DNA from: Salvia splendens
Lineage: Eukaryota; Streptophyta; Magnoliopsida; Lamiales; Lamiaceae
NCBI RefSeq assembly: GCF_004379255.2
Contig: NC_056035.1
Coordinates: forward strand, 23,560,502 to 23,624,501
DNA length: 64,000 bases
Direction of reading: 5' to 3'
Part shown: piece after piece, positions 1-10,868 of the stretch
Layout of the letters: every line of letters begins with the position of its first letter
How positions within the stretch are numbered: position 1 is the stretch's first letter
Program-made: the position numbers and the translations under genes
Notes under the pieces: model-generated
Told to the model about the DNA's origin: nothing
Databases searched by the model: none
Seen by the model: only the letters and a program-made list of their open reading frames with translations

Positions 1-2082
1 TCAACACAGACAGACAAATCAGACCTCATCACAGATAGATAGATCAGACATCATCACATTTAATCACATTTATTTCCATCTCCTCAACGTATACTCTTTT
101 CACATATTTCATTATCAAATCAATCAACAATCCATCATATTCTTATATTTTACTTCTTGAATATTTTATCACATAATTAATCATAAATTATTTAGACAAT
201 AAGTCACGTACTAATCACGGAAAAATACGCAAGAGAATTAGGCCATTTAAGTGTTGAGCATGCTACCTGGATGATGTTGTTTCCAAACCTTTCCATTCGA
301 CATTTCTTCTTTCGCCGATCCTTTTTCCTTTCATTTGCTAACATTTGGGTGTAGCTACCTCATAGAATTATAACACAAATTAATTTATCGAGAAATAATA
401 TTACTATAAGCTAAACTCTCCCCTTTTATCCTCATCTAATATCCTAGATGAAAGTAATTCCATGATCTAGCAATTTACTTTTAATATATCCACGACATTA
501 GACTGTTTTCTCGTTAATGTTATGTAATCATTTAAAAGGCTTTAGAGGCGTAACTTAGTATTTCCAAATACCCTTGGAAGTCTAGTTTACAAAGCAACGA
601 TTCCTAATGGGTCGAGAGATATTCTCCTTTCACCACAGACTACCAAAATCGAGCAGTTTATGGCAATAGTTTCTACACAATTTTTATAAATAGTATTTGT
701 ACTTTCTAATTAATCACAAAATTCAGAGAATAACTAAACACCTTATAGTTAATTTAGAAATTATGCAATCAAGTTTTCATCCACCTTAAATTCCCTGAAT
801 ATTTCGGATAACACATACCAAAATATGCTAGTGTACCAGAATTTTGACAGTTTGTAGCTGTATTGTTATAAAAATTTATACTTATAGTAAGTGAACTCCG
901 AAATTTACAAAACAATTCAGAGAACCTCTAGACTCATTATAGTTATTTTCAAAATTGATAAATCAAACTTTTCACAGTCCTAAATATTCAAAACAATTCA
1001 GAATATGGGGCTAAAAAACAGAGGAGTTAATCTGACTCATACTTTTGTATCAAATTCTATTTCCATTTATGTTTAATTATCCCATTAACCATAAATCAAC
1101 AATCATTTACTCTATATAACATCAAATGCTCAAGATTCAATAATAAATAATTTTCGGTCATCTCAAGATATAATTAAAACACCCTTCAAAAATGCATATC
1201 TATCATCCTAATATCACATATAAATCAATATGACAAACATTTATTTCATGCATGGTTATTCCCAAAATTTTCGTAAATCATATAATATTTAAACTCAATA
1301 TTTCTTGCATCTTTAAGTTGTAGAAATAGCATAAAATACAAGGTTTACCTTAACTTTATCATTTACACTTGATTTTCCTTTAATTCTTTTCAAGACATGA
1401 TCAAGAATGGAAGAGAAAATTTTCTTGTATTTCAAAGAGGGAGAGAGCCGAGAGTTTTCAAGTAGAAGGAAGAGGAATAATATTATTTGTAGTTTATATA
1501 AGTCTAAAATTCATTATTAAATTTTATGGAAGATAAGGTGTACAAGTGGCACCATTCTAATTAATTAACCAAGTCTAGAATTTTCTTCATATTTCCTCCA
1601 CTTGATGGACGTGTAATACCAATTACATATCTGAAATAATTAATCATTTTACTTTTTACAAGATTTGGTGTATTTTTTATGTGAAATGACCATTTTGCCC
1701 TCCTGTCGCGTTTCCTATACGAGCGCCGATTTAATTCTAATTTCTTGCTCAATCTTAATCACATTATACTTATTTTGATCTCTAGATTCCATATAAATTA
1801 TCTTCCAATGGAAATTCCTAATATTTCTCGGCAAATTCGCCGAAAAACCCTAATCGGTGACTTTTCTAAAAAACGTACTAAAACTCATTAAAACTCAATT
1901 CTTTGCTCACGTATCCTTTCTAACACTTATTTAAGACTTATATTTCGGTATCCCATGATTTATTGAATTATCAGAATTTATTTTGTTATTTATTTCAATT
2001 TATTCGCCGAAAACCCTAATTTCGGCGATTTACAGCACCGGAAATTCACTTTTCCGTCTAAGGTGGGTTTTGGGGCATTACA
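1..2082 (-). repeat. Partial LTR of a Ty3/gypsy (Del/Tekay-like) element, minus strand
   Basis: AT-rich non-coding sequence whose right edge reads GGGGCATTACA at 2072-2082. On the minus strand this becomes TGTAATGCCCC, a start of the same style as the TGTAACATCCC and TGTAGCACCCC LTR starts elsewhere in the window. The interior holds the same kind of degenerate blocks seen in the other LTRs, such as a 'gaattttgacagttt' segment near 840 and repeated 'caattcagagaac' segments. The left end lies outside the window, so I cannot tell a solo LTR from part of a full element. The small ORF at 1561-1752 has no recognisable domain. The LTR assignment is inference from the terminus and composition. Confidence 0.5.
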
Positions 2083-2308
2083 GTTGTCTTGTTTCATAAA
2101 TCCAAATCAAATAGTCAAATCCAAACCGCTTGTTCCGGTTATAACCGCATTAAAAAGGTACATTACCGATTCCCGTCTCATCTTTCTCACCATAAATACA
2201 GTCGTTTCATAACTTAAATTCAGCCGATTCTGAACTACACTTACCTTCTTCACTTTTTCAAACCTCCATTCCCTTCACAATCATTCTTTTATTTGCTAAA
2301 TCTTAGCT

Positions 2309-2476
2309 ATGTCCAGTGTAGGAAGTGAGAAGAGAAAATGCAAGAGGCTGCGGGCGGCGCCACCACCCAAAGATGACACTCAATTCGAAAAGCTAGTAGA
2401 TCCGATCGCCGGAGATCTCAAAAATGAGAGGAAAATGGATCAATTTGAATTCAAAATCAGAATTAAAAAAAATTGA
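2309..2476 (+). pseudogene. Possible N-terminal stub of a hAT transposase
   Basis: A 55-codon ORF opens at the first ATG of the leader and stops at TGA 2474-2476, just before the GC-rich subterminal repeats. The product starts MSSVGSEKRKCKRLRAA and has a basic cluster that could act as a nuclear localisation signal. No BED zinc finger or catalytic motif can be seen. It would be the first coding stretch of the transposase left after an internal deletion. The call rests on position inside the hAT-like remnant, not on a diagnostic domain; a chance ORF is a real alternative. Confidence 0.25.
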
Positions 2477-2656
2477 AAATCAGCCGAAACCGGCGGTTTT
2501 GGGGTAAAACCGGAGGAACCACCGGTTTCACGGTTAACAGCTGGTTTTTGCCGGTTCCGGTAAAAAAAACCTCCGGTTCCTGTAAAAAAACCACCTGAAA
2601 AAGCTGCCAACGGCTGACGCCTCAGATACCTCGCCGGAACTGTGAAACCGCCAGTT

Positions 2657-2854
2657 AACCGGCGGTTCGGAACTGTCTGGAACCGGCGGTTCAGTGACGG
2701 TTTCAGTTCGTAAAATCTTCAACCGGAACTGGCCCGCGGTTCCAAATACGACGGTTCTGGTTCGTAAAAATTGTCACGGTTCCGGTTTGAAATTGGAACC
2801 GGCGGTTCCAGGTCAGCGGTTAACCGCCAGAACCGAAAACGGTGGGCACCTCTA
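2657..2854. repeat. hAT subterminal repeats and right terminal inverted repeat
   Basis: AACCGGCGGTTC occurs at 2657-2668, 2681-2692 and 2797-2808, interspersed with inverted partners containing GGTTAACCGCC and with CGGTTCCGG variants. The block ends at the presumed terminal inverted repeat at 2842-2854. It contrasts sharply with the AT-rich surroundings. Confidence 0.5.
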
Positions 2855-2862
2855 CTTCCCGG

Positions 2863-3450
2863 GCACTACGATCATCCCCCCTTTCTTAGCTATTGTTAGG
2901 TTTGTCATACTGAAAAGCATGTTTTGAGCACGAATGAGCACGAATAGAATCTTGCTTGTATACGAAAACCTCTACAATCCACTTTTAACCCGATTCGGTA
3001 TTATTCAAGCAGTTACGCACAAATAGAATCACCATCATTATTACATTGTGTTTGCTTGTGCATTTATAAGATGTTTTATGAACATTTAAATGCATAAGAA
3101 GTAAACAAAGTCTAAGTGTTTTGCTTAGTAGACCGGTTGTGAGCGTCGTCCACTTTAAGGTAACACAGTCAGTTCTATGCAATGCTTTGCAAAAGAGAAA
3201 GAAGAATTTCACAACCTAGATAGGCTTTGGCTACCTATCGCGAAAGGTTGCAATGTCAGTCCGATTATTTCTAAGCCTTACTGATATAAGATGACATTGG
3301 TGTGGTATAACACTGAACGGATCTAACAACAAGACATGTCATCATGCTATGTACTGGAAGACTAGGTCTTGATAAACAACTATTTCTTAATCAACATACG
3401 TTAGCATTGAACATACGATATTGATTATGCACTACTTTGACTTATCAAAC
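2863..3450. other. Unassigned AT-rich stretch
   Basis: No credible coding region on either strand. The ORFs at 2694-2927 and 2985-3212 lack domains. The text upstream of 3451 could be the 3' untranslated part of another copia-type element, but I see no polypurine tract that proves it. Confidence 0.3.
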
Positions 3451-4007
3451 TGTGGGTTCAATTTAATAATTAAAAAACTAATTGGGGAGGTCATATCCAA
3501 AACCTTCCATAGATCCCTGACTAGACCCATTATGTAACTATTATAAATAGGAGAATAAAGGAGATAGAAAATAGACTTGAATTTTTATGAAAAATTTCGT
3601 CCACTCCTTAAAAGAGTAGGGGACGATTTTTTCATAAATTTTCTCCTCCGTGAGGAATTTTTCTGTCTTCTTTATTCGAGTCCTAGTATTTTGATAAGAT
3701 CAGCCCACCCTGATACTGTGATACAGCTCGGGAACCAGTCAGAAGATCCGTGGTCTAGTATTGAAGATCATCTTGGAGAAGGCGCGAGCAATCGATAATT
3801 CTTTGCAGAATCAAATCGGTAACTCTAAACCATAGTATTCATGTTTAGGATTTAATTTCTTTGAGCATGAATTACTTGCGTTCTAGCATGCAATTATCTA
3901 TTTAATATGTGAATTGATTAATCGCATAATCGGTCAAATAGATAATTGTTTGATTTATTTGTTTTGTACAAAGTCTTCCGCTGTGCAAGGGGCACGAAAC
4001 CCCAACA
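3451..4007 (+). repeat. Putative copia-type LTR
   Basis: The right edge is fixed by a primer-binding site directly downstream: CCCCAACA ends at 4007 and TTGATATCAGAGCC starts at 4010. The left edge is an estimate from TGTGGGTTCAATTT at about 3451, which follows the TG...CA rule and gives a 557-bp LTR, a usual copia size. A TATA-like 'ttataaatagg' at about 3541 would be its promoter. No gag or pol follows, so the copy is a remnant or non-autonomous. The start coordinate is uncertain by tens of bases. Confidence 0.5.
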
Positions 4008-4009
4008 AT

Positions 4010-4023
4010 TGATATCAGAGCCA
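4010..4023 (+). other. Primer-binding site, tRNA-iMet type, imperfect
   Basis: TTGATATCAGAGCC differs by one base from the canonical TGGTATCAGAGC complement of the initiator tRNA-Met 3' end and sits two bases after the LTR end. Confidence 0.65.
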
Positions 4024-4854
4024 TTTTTTGATTCTGATTATGTGGATTAATTTCATGTTATGTGAATTGCTTGATCGCATGAGTTTCGTGGCATATTTGT
4101 CGTTTTATTTGTTTTATAACATGATGTTACGACTGAAATATGATAGTTTCATTCTCAAATCTTTTTGGAGTTATATTATGTGGACTTAGAATTTTGAGTC
4201 TTCCATGTTATTGTTTAATACATGACTTCATGAGTGCCGCAAAGATTGAATTCTTGTTTCGTGGAATTTTACTCCAAAATTATTATTCTTTCTACAATGA
4301 TTGATTACATATTATATTATGTGGATTCAATTGCGGTGATACAAGGAAGAATTCATTCGGTTTGTTTCAATTCAATTGTTTGAATTGCGTGAAGTTTGAA
4401 TTGTGTGAAGTTTTGCCTTAAGTGAATCAAATTCCGAGTCGGCAATTCGGAATTACGGCAGCGGCAGTTCAGGGAATAAGGAACGATGCAGCAGCAGTAG
4501 CCGCGGCGAACGTGCAGCAGCGCGACGCCGGTGGAGTTACGGGCAGCAGCGGTGATCTGGCTCGGGGGCGATGGCGCAGCAGCATTGTCAACGTAGAGAC
4601 TACGCAGCGCCAGGTGCGTCCTCACGAGCAGATGGACAGCAGCAGCTGCGGAGCAGTGGGAGTCCAACGTTGCATTGCCTTGTTCAGTGACTTCGATTTC
4701 CAAAATTGATTACGGTTTTCTAATCCTTGGATTCAATTTTGGAAATAATTCAAGATTAATTTGGAAATAAGATTTGAATATATCTTGTGGATTTTATATA
4801 TTGTATAAGATTTAATTATGAATTAAATCATGGATTAATTAGATTCTTTCTTTT
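4024..4854 (+). other. Leader of the copia-type remnant with a GC-rich low-complexity island
   Basis: AT-rich leader up to about 4420, then a GC-rich block (about 4440-4680) rich in CAG/GCG triplets. It is open in two opposite frames (4422-4709 plus, 4353-4703 minus), which reflects composition, not coding. No gag motif is visible. After 4700 the sequence is AT-rich again and grades into the 78-bp tandem array. Confidence 0.4.
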
Positions 4855-5270
4855 TTGTATGGATTTATATGGATTGTATTCCAAAATGAATCCTAATTAA
4901 AATTGGAAAATGACAATCTAATTTTTATCTATATCCTATGGATTTATCCCTAGACGAATCCTAGTTGGATTTAGATAATAATAATATTATTTTATTCTTA
5001 TCCTATGAATTTATATGGATTTATTCATATATGAGTTCTAGATGGATTTGGATAATGATAATATAATACTTTATTATTATCCTATGAATTTATATGGATT
5101 TAATCCTAGATAAATTCTAGCTGGATTTGGATAGTCATAATATAATATTTTATTCTTATCTTATAGATTTATATGGATTTAATCATAGATGGATCATAGA
5201 TAGATTTGAATAATATTTATATTATTTTATTTTTATCCTATGGATTTGAATAGATTTAATTCTATTAAGA
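4855..5270. repeat. Tandem repeat, about 78-bp unit, around five degenerate copies
   Basis: The phrase 'tcctatgaatttatatgg' and close variants recur at about 4934, 5001, 5081, 5159 and 5236, each followed by 'atttaatcctagat' and 'tggatttggataat'. Spacing is 77-80 bp for the last four copies and shorter for the first. It lies just upstream of the Athila-type 5' LTR promoter region. Confidence 0.75.
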
Positions 5271-7044
5271 CAAATTCTAGATGAGTCACAGGAGAGAGAA
5301 GAAAAGATGTCATCTCAAGGGCATAAATGTCAAGATAGGATGGGCTTAACCTAGGAATTTGGGCCCAACATCATCCTATAAATAACAAGGAGAATACATG
5401 CAAAAGGGAGCTTTTCGGGTCCAGTATCACCTCAGTCACTACACAGTCTTCTTTTACATTTGCAAGCATGGAGCACGGGAGCTAGGAGTCATCGGAGTCA
5501 TAGTTTGTTTTTCTTTAAAACCCCGAGGGGTCGAAACAATTGTTGTTTAGTTTTCGTTCATGTTTTCTTTTGAATTTTAGTTGTTATTTTGTTTAGTCTC
5601 TACTTTGTTCCTTGTTGCTGATCGATCTTCTGAATTTGAGCTTTCGAATTCTGTTTTGTTTGTTGAAGATCGTTTATGAAATCGAGTTTTCAATGCAAGC
5701 TGTTTGGATCTGATGTTCTCTGTCGCGTTTCCTTTGTTTAGCTTAGTTCTGTTCTAATTTGGAAGTTAGCTCTGCTCAACTTAGTGGTTTATGTTTAGAT
5801 CTGAAGTTAGGATGAAGTATGTGATGCATATTGGGGTAGATTAGGTGATTTCGGAGTTGAATCTTGTTTAGATTACCTCTGTTGCTCTATCTTTCGATTT
5901 TTCGTAGTTCGATATAAGTTTCACTTCGTTAACTTGCATGAGTTTCAGATAAATACCTTAGATTTATTTTCTCTTGGGTTAAATCGCATGGATCTGTGTT
6001 TTGATTTGTTTGTTTCTTGCTTTAATGTCATATGCTCTGTTTTCCTCTGCTGTGATGTTTGTTTTTAGATGCTTAGTGAAGAATAAGGTCATAGTTTGTT
6101 AGGATCGCAGTCCCTGTCGCCTTTTTCGTTGTTTGCTGCTTTTTTGAAGTGCGCTTTTCTTTCAGTGGTCCCCACTGTTATGTTGACGTGTGGTTTATAT
6201 CTGAGTTGATCAGTTCAAGTTATGTTGTTTCATCTTGATAGTTTAGTTGATCAAGTTAGTCTATTGCTTGAGTGATTTTAGTTAACCCACAGTAGTGAAG
6301 CATGTCAGCAACCAACCCCCCAACATGTCTCATACACAACTCGACATGCCTCTGTCCCTGTGGGATTCGACCCTTACTTCCCTTTACTAATCTATAGTAT
6401 TGTGGGTTAAGGTATTGAAGTCCCTAAGCCTCTCTGTTTGCATGACCAACGACTGGATAGTTGTCTACTTAACCTCTTCATCATTGACTTGATCAGTTGA
6501 GCAATGTCGACATACTAAAAATCAGTTGTGTGAACTAGAGTCATTAGGTTGAGGGAAACCTCTCGCGTCCCTTCAATTTATATCCTTCACCTTTTGTCAG
6601 ACTTTTGGCGGATCTGGCAGTTCATCAGCCAGTTGGGTCGGAGATTCGTTTTTGTCTCCATCTACCTATTTTTAGTAAACTTCTACTTTTCACATGCACC
6701 GAAGTCGTACCAACCTATCTTTCACGTGCCCAACCTGATCCCGATATGAGAACTTCTTACCAGTCAGTAGAGTACAGGTCCACCCTTTAGCTTATGTCTA
6801 GATAGAACCTCAACCCAAGCGTGGTAGCTAACCAAACCCTTTCCAGATTATCGATACCATCACAAGAAGCAAACATCCATCTCTGTGGGATTCGAGCCGT
6901 GCTCTCACTATACTAGCCAGTACATGTAGGTTGAGGAAATTGTTGATACCGGGTGTTTAGGTCGTCGTGCCAACGACACAACTTGATTGGGAATCACCCT
7001 CCTGACCAGTTGATTACACGAGCGTGCACGAACCTGCTCTTTCA
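5271..7044 (+). repeat. 5' LTR of the Athila-type host element
   Basis: The right edge is firm: CTCTTTCA ends at 7044, then two bases, then a gypsy primer-binding site. A TATA box at 5377-5384 is preceded by 'cttaacctagga', similar to 'cttaatcctaggga' before the TATA box of the 3' LTR at 63909. Two segments of the type 'ctgtgggattcga' (about 6359 and 6886) match the phrase usual near Athila/Tat LTR ends. Measuring back from the TATA box with the 3' LTR as ruler (about 290 bp) would put the LTR start near 5087, inside the tandem repeat, so the start given here is only approximate and the LTR is probably about 1.8-2.0 kb. Confidence 0.55.
5377..5384 (+). promoter_or_regulatory. TATA box of Athila-type 5' LTR
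   Basis: TATAAATA in the context 'catcctataaataac', at the same relative position as TATAAATA 63909-63916 in the 3' LTR. Confidence 0.5.
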
Positions 7045-7046
7045 AA

Positions 7047-7064
7047 TGGCGCCATTGCCAGGGA
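7047..7064 (+). other. Primer-binding site of the Athila-type element
   Basis: TGGCGCCATTGCCAGGGA starts two bases after the LTR end. It is a near match to the TGGCGCCGTTGCCGGGGA-type primer site typical of the Athila/Tat branch of plant Ty3/gypsy elements. Confidence 0.85.
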
Positions 7065-7337
7065 TGGATGTCGTTTTTACTTGCTTTTGTGTGTGATACT
7101 TTGGTGTATATACTGTTTATAAATTTTCATTTCTTTTGTTTTTCAGTTTATGAGAAGGAGCTATACTTTTGAGCAGTGGAGGCCAAAAATACTCCCCCGA
7201 GGATCGATACTTGTTACCACTCGTTCAGGCCTGTCAATAGCCCTGTCTGACCTAGGCATGAGTAGTGACGAGGACAATGATACCATAGAGGAAGCAGAGC
7301 CAGCATCACCAGTCAACTCAGAAGGAAGCCAGTAAGG

Positions 7338-8843
7338 ATGGCCGAAAACATTGAAGACGATCCGGAGATTGGGTCACTGAATGCACATGCCGATGGAGAG
7401 CCCCATAGGCTATAGTAATACTCCAGGCAGGCCGCATGCGATGTCAAGCCTCATGTTATAGCAGTTTTTCCCACATACAATGGGAAGAGCTATGAAGGAC
7501 CTTATGAGTTCCTTCATGAATTCTGTAAGATTTAAAAGGCCTAGAAACGGCCAGCAGGGTCGAGTGAAGATGATTACAGGTTGAAAGCCTTACCGTTCGT
7601 CCTGAAGGGAGAAGCAAACACATGGTTCATGCGTCTCCCACCCAACTCCATCAGAACTTGGGTTGTCTTCAAGTTAACCTTTCTCGACCAGTTCTTTCCA
7701 TCAACCAAGATGAGTGCGCTGAAAAAGGAGATATCGTGCGTTAGGCAAGACTATGATGAGTCCCTGAGTGACTACTGGGCACGATACATGAGTCTCCTGG
7801 ATGCATGTCCCAACCATCGCATGTCCGAAGTGGAAATCTATCACACCTTTTATGAGGGAATGAACAAGAAGACTAAGGACCTTGCGAACTCATAAGCCAG
7901 AGGAGGTTTCCCGCAGTTGAGAGTCAGTAAGGCCAAGGAAGTCTTGGGAAAGCTTTTGAGTGCAAAAAGGGCTTACGACAACCCAAGGGACAACTACAGC
8001 AGGAAAGGAGTGGCGAGCGCTTCGCCGGCTGAGAAAGAGGATAAGTTAGAGACGCGCATGGATAAGCTAGAGAAGGCGCTCTTAACAGCCATCGAGAAGC
8101 ATGCACCACCTTCTCAGACCAAAAACCGGCAAGTCACTGAACCAAGAGGCTAGGATCCTATCTACAATAAACTTGAGGATCTGGACAACATGGCGCAAGT
8201 CAATGCAGCTGGGCACTGGAATCCTAATGGGAGTTGGAACCCAGGGAAGCAGCGAGACACACCATGGAGGGAGCATCCAAATTTTCGATGGAGAGATGGA
8301 AACCGAAACCAAACCCAGAATCAGGGCCAGAATCAATTAAACCCTCCACAAAATCAGAACCCCTACCGCGGACCTGCAAACCAAGACCATCAATCCAATT
8401 GGCTAGGACGGAACCAGGAGCCACAAAACCCAAATCAACCCCAGTAGAATCCAAACTTAAGTTCCCCGTATGTACTGCCCCATCAGAGCAACTACCAAAA
8501 CCATCAGAACCAAACTTCCCAACCTCCAAACAACTCCACCCAAGACAACCCAAACCATTCTAACCAGTATGGTTACTACCCGCCTAACCTAAATCAGCCC
8601 CATCCTACCTATCACTCAAACAACCGAAACTACCAGCAGAATCCTAACAGCCATTATAACCCCTACCACCAACTAGGACCCAATCAGTACCAGAATCCCA
8701 ACAAGCCGAGAAGGATGATCGAGGACATGATGGGAGAACTACTTGCCTCACAGCAAAATATGAGGAATGAGTTGCAATCTAACAACGAAGTGGTGCAAGG
8801 GATGCAGAGTGCTCAAAGGAACACAAGGCTAATATGGATATGA
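7338..8843 (+). pseudogene. gag: Athila-type gag, broken by in-frame stops
   Basis: One reading frame runs from ATG 7338 (MAENIEDDPEIGS) to TGA 8841-8843. It encodes the retrotransposon gag domain, recognisable around residues 80-185 by ALPFVLKGEANTWF, then FLDQFFPSTK and a YMSLLDACPNH segment. A coiled, lysine-rich part and a long Asn/Gln/Pro-rich tail follow (8190-8700), as in other Athila/Tat gags. The frame is kept throughout, but there are nonsense codons at 7413, near 7540-7550, at 7893, 8151 and 8445. Most are TAG or TAA where CAG or CAA would fit, so decay is by point mutation, not frameshift. A short upstream ORF at 7150-7335 ends in another frame and may be the original N-terminus. 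No functional capsid protein can be made from this copy. Confidence 0.8.
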
Positions 8844-8880
8844 TAAACAAGCAACTATCCCAGCTGGCAAACTCGATGAG

Positions 8881-9769
8881 TTGAAGGGGAGTTCAGGGAC
8901 ACTTCCGTCTACAGTCCATATACCGGGAAGGCGAATGTGATCAATATTACACTACAATCTGGCACATCGTACAAGGGACCTGAGATGAAGAGGTCAGTAG
9001 AGGAGCTAAGTACAGAGGGAAGGTTCAAAGGATGTGGGGATGTCTGGAGAAAAGGAGTAGGAATGCCAAACCCTAAAGTGGTGAAGCCAACTCGAGTTGG
9101 AGGAGAGGCGTGCGAGATCGAAAAGGAAGGAAACCAACTGTCTGGGAGGAATGGCTATAACAAAACTAGGTCAGTTACTGAGCCACCAACCAAAAAGGAA
9201 GGAGAAAAATCTGAGGAGATCACCGAAACTCCAAGTAGGGTGGCAAGGGGAGAAAAGCCTTTTCCATATCGCTTTGTAACAAAAAGGAAGAAAGAGGACC
9301 CCGTGGATTACTCGTCCATATTTGGGAAGTTGGATGTCACCATACCGTTCCTCCAACCTGTGAAGCTGCGCCCCCATTGGGGAAATTCATCAAGGATTTC
9401 ATAGCAGGAAGGGCCAAGTAGGACGGGAAGATCGTGGTGGAAGGAATAGCATCGGCTATTGTCCAGGAGAAGCTTCCACATAAGAGAGCCGACCCAGGTA
9501 TGTTCACTTTACCCATAACCATTGAGAATGTGAAAATTGACCATGCAATGTGCGACTTGGGAGCATCCATAAATGTCATGCCCTTGTCGATATACAATCG
9601 TTTGAAAGGAGTGAGGTTAACACGCACTAGAGTCTTAATTCAACTGGCTGATAGGTCATGCATTAATCCTGATAGCGTCTTAGAGAATGTGTTAGTAAAA
9701 ATGCATGATTTCCTGTATCCTGTTGACTTTTATGTGATCAAAATGAGTGAACCTGAAGCTAGAGAGTAG
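8881..9769 (+). pseudogene. Athila-type gag-pol linker and aspartic protease, broken
   Basis: Two ORFs in different frames (8937-9404 and 9434-9769) form one decayed stretch. The first opens with MINITLQSGTSYKGP, close to the 'TLRSG' phrase that marks the start of the Athila protease region, and is Lys/Glu-rich. The second holds the retropepsin-like core: DLGASINVMPLS (nucleotides about 9556-9591), where the D-x-G-A triad is the expected catalytic site of this family. A stop at about 9405 and a frame change separate the two. In life it would cleave the polyprotein in the cytoplasmic particle; here it is a pseudogene. Confidence 0.75.
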
Positions 9770-10331
9770 TGGAATACTTCTAGGGAGACCCTCCTTGAGA
9801 ACCGCGAAAATGATTGTAGACATGGCTGAGGGAACAATATGCATAGATTTTCATTGCGAAAAATACACATTCAATGTTGATGAAGCTATGAGGAATCCCA
9901 TTGATTCTGAGAATCTATGCTATATTGATGTGATTAACCCCCTAGTCCAAGAGTACCTTGAGGCTGAGTTATTGCAGGAAAAACTTCAGGCTTTAGATGT
10001 GTATGAGCAGGCAGACATGGACGCCACTGCATGGTGTGAATTGATTAACAACCAAGAGCTTACTGACGAGGAAGTCGAGGAAGCTATTAAGGAATTCTGT
10101 CGGAAATCGGAATTCGCGGGAAACACAAGTGCTATGCTACTAGCCAGTACAGTAGGTACTGTCGAGTTAGAAACATGGAGAGAAGACAGATCAGAAAAAA
10201 ATCCTTTGCCATCAGATACACTCCCCCCACAAGTTGAATTGAAGAAGCTGCTAGGCAATCTGAAGTACGCCTACGTAGGGGAGGAAAATTCATTCCCAGT
10301 GATTATCAATAGCAAGCTGACAGAAGAATAG
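9747..10331 (+). pseudogene. Athila-type protease C-terminus and protease-RT linker
   Basis: The ORF overlaps the previous one in another frame. It carries SGILLGRPSLRTA at its start, the conserved hydrophobic-GRP strand that ends the protease domain, then an acidic linker containing TICIDFHCEKYTFNVDEAMR. The linker from about 9861 onward is duplicated in tandem immediately downstream. It ends in TAG 10329-10331. Confidence 0.7.
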
Positions 10332-10868
10332 GAGGCAAGGCTACTGGTTGTGCTGAGCAAGAATACATATTCAATGTTGATGAAGCCATGAGGAAGCCCA
10401 TTGATTCTGAGAATCTATGCTATATTGATGTGATTAACCCCTTAATCCAAGAGTACCTTGAGGCTGAGTTATTGCAGGAAAAACTTCTGGCTTTAAATGT
10501 GTATGAGCAAGCGGACATGGACGCCGCTGCATGGTGTGAATTGATTAACAACCAAGAGCTTAGTGACGAGGAAGTCGGGGAAGCTATTAAGGAATTATGT
10601 CGGAAGTCGGAGTTCGCGGGAACCACAAGTGCTAAGCTACTAGCCAGTACAGTAGGTACTGTCGAGTTAGAAATGGGGAGAGAAGACAGATCACAAAAAA
10701 AAATCCTTTCCTATCAGATACACTTCCCCCCCCCCACAAGTTGAATTGAAGAAGCTGCCAGGCAATCTAAAGTACGCCTACCTAGGGAGGAAAATTCACT
10801 CCCAGTGATTATCAATAGCAAGCTGACAGAAGAATAGGAGGCAAGGCTACTGGTTGTGCTGAGCAAGA
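9861..10868 (+). repeat. Tandem duplication of about 500 bp inside the Athila pol linker
   Basis: The segment starting 'aatacacattcaatgttg' at 9862 recurs as 'aatacatattcaatgttg' at 10362, exactly 500 bp later. The end of the unit ('aagctgacagaagaatagg' at about 10314) recurs at about 10820, the offset growing to 506 through poly-A and poly-C length changes. The second copy yields the ORF 10388-10744. The copies differ by scattered substitutions, so the duplication is not very recent. Confidence 0.9.

Larger units (their letters stand above)
2083..2854 (+). mobile_element. hAT-like DNA transposon remnant, right end present
   Basis: The right boundary ends in GTGGGCACCTCTA (2842-2854). Its reverse complement, TAGAGGTGCCCAC, resembles the TAG/CAG-GGGTGGGCA termini of plant hAT (RICESLEEPER-like) elements. 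Inside the terminus is a GC-rich subterminal zone (about 2485-2835) with repeated AACCGGCGGTTC and inverted GGTTAACCGCC motifs, as expected of hAT transposase-binding regions. At the left, after an AT-rich leader with 'ccataaata' near 2191, a short ORF begins at 2309. The left terminus is missing, apparently because the minus-strand LTR ending at 2082 inserted there or removed it. The transposase catalytic body (RNase H-like core and dimerisation domain) is absent, so this is an internally deleted copy. Candidate 8-bp target site is 2855-2862. Confidence 0.45.

Noticed and set aside
4353..4709. Overlapping plus and minus ORFs in the GC-rich island
   Set aside because: Poly-Ala/Ser/Gln type low complexity in both directions; no homologous domain recognised.
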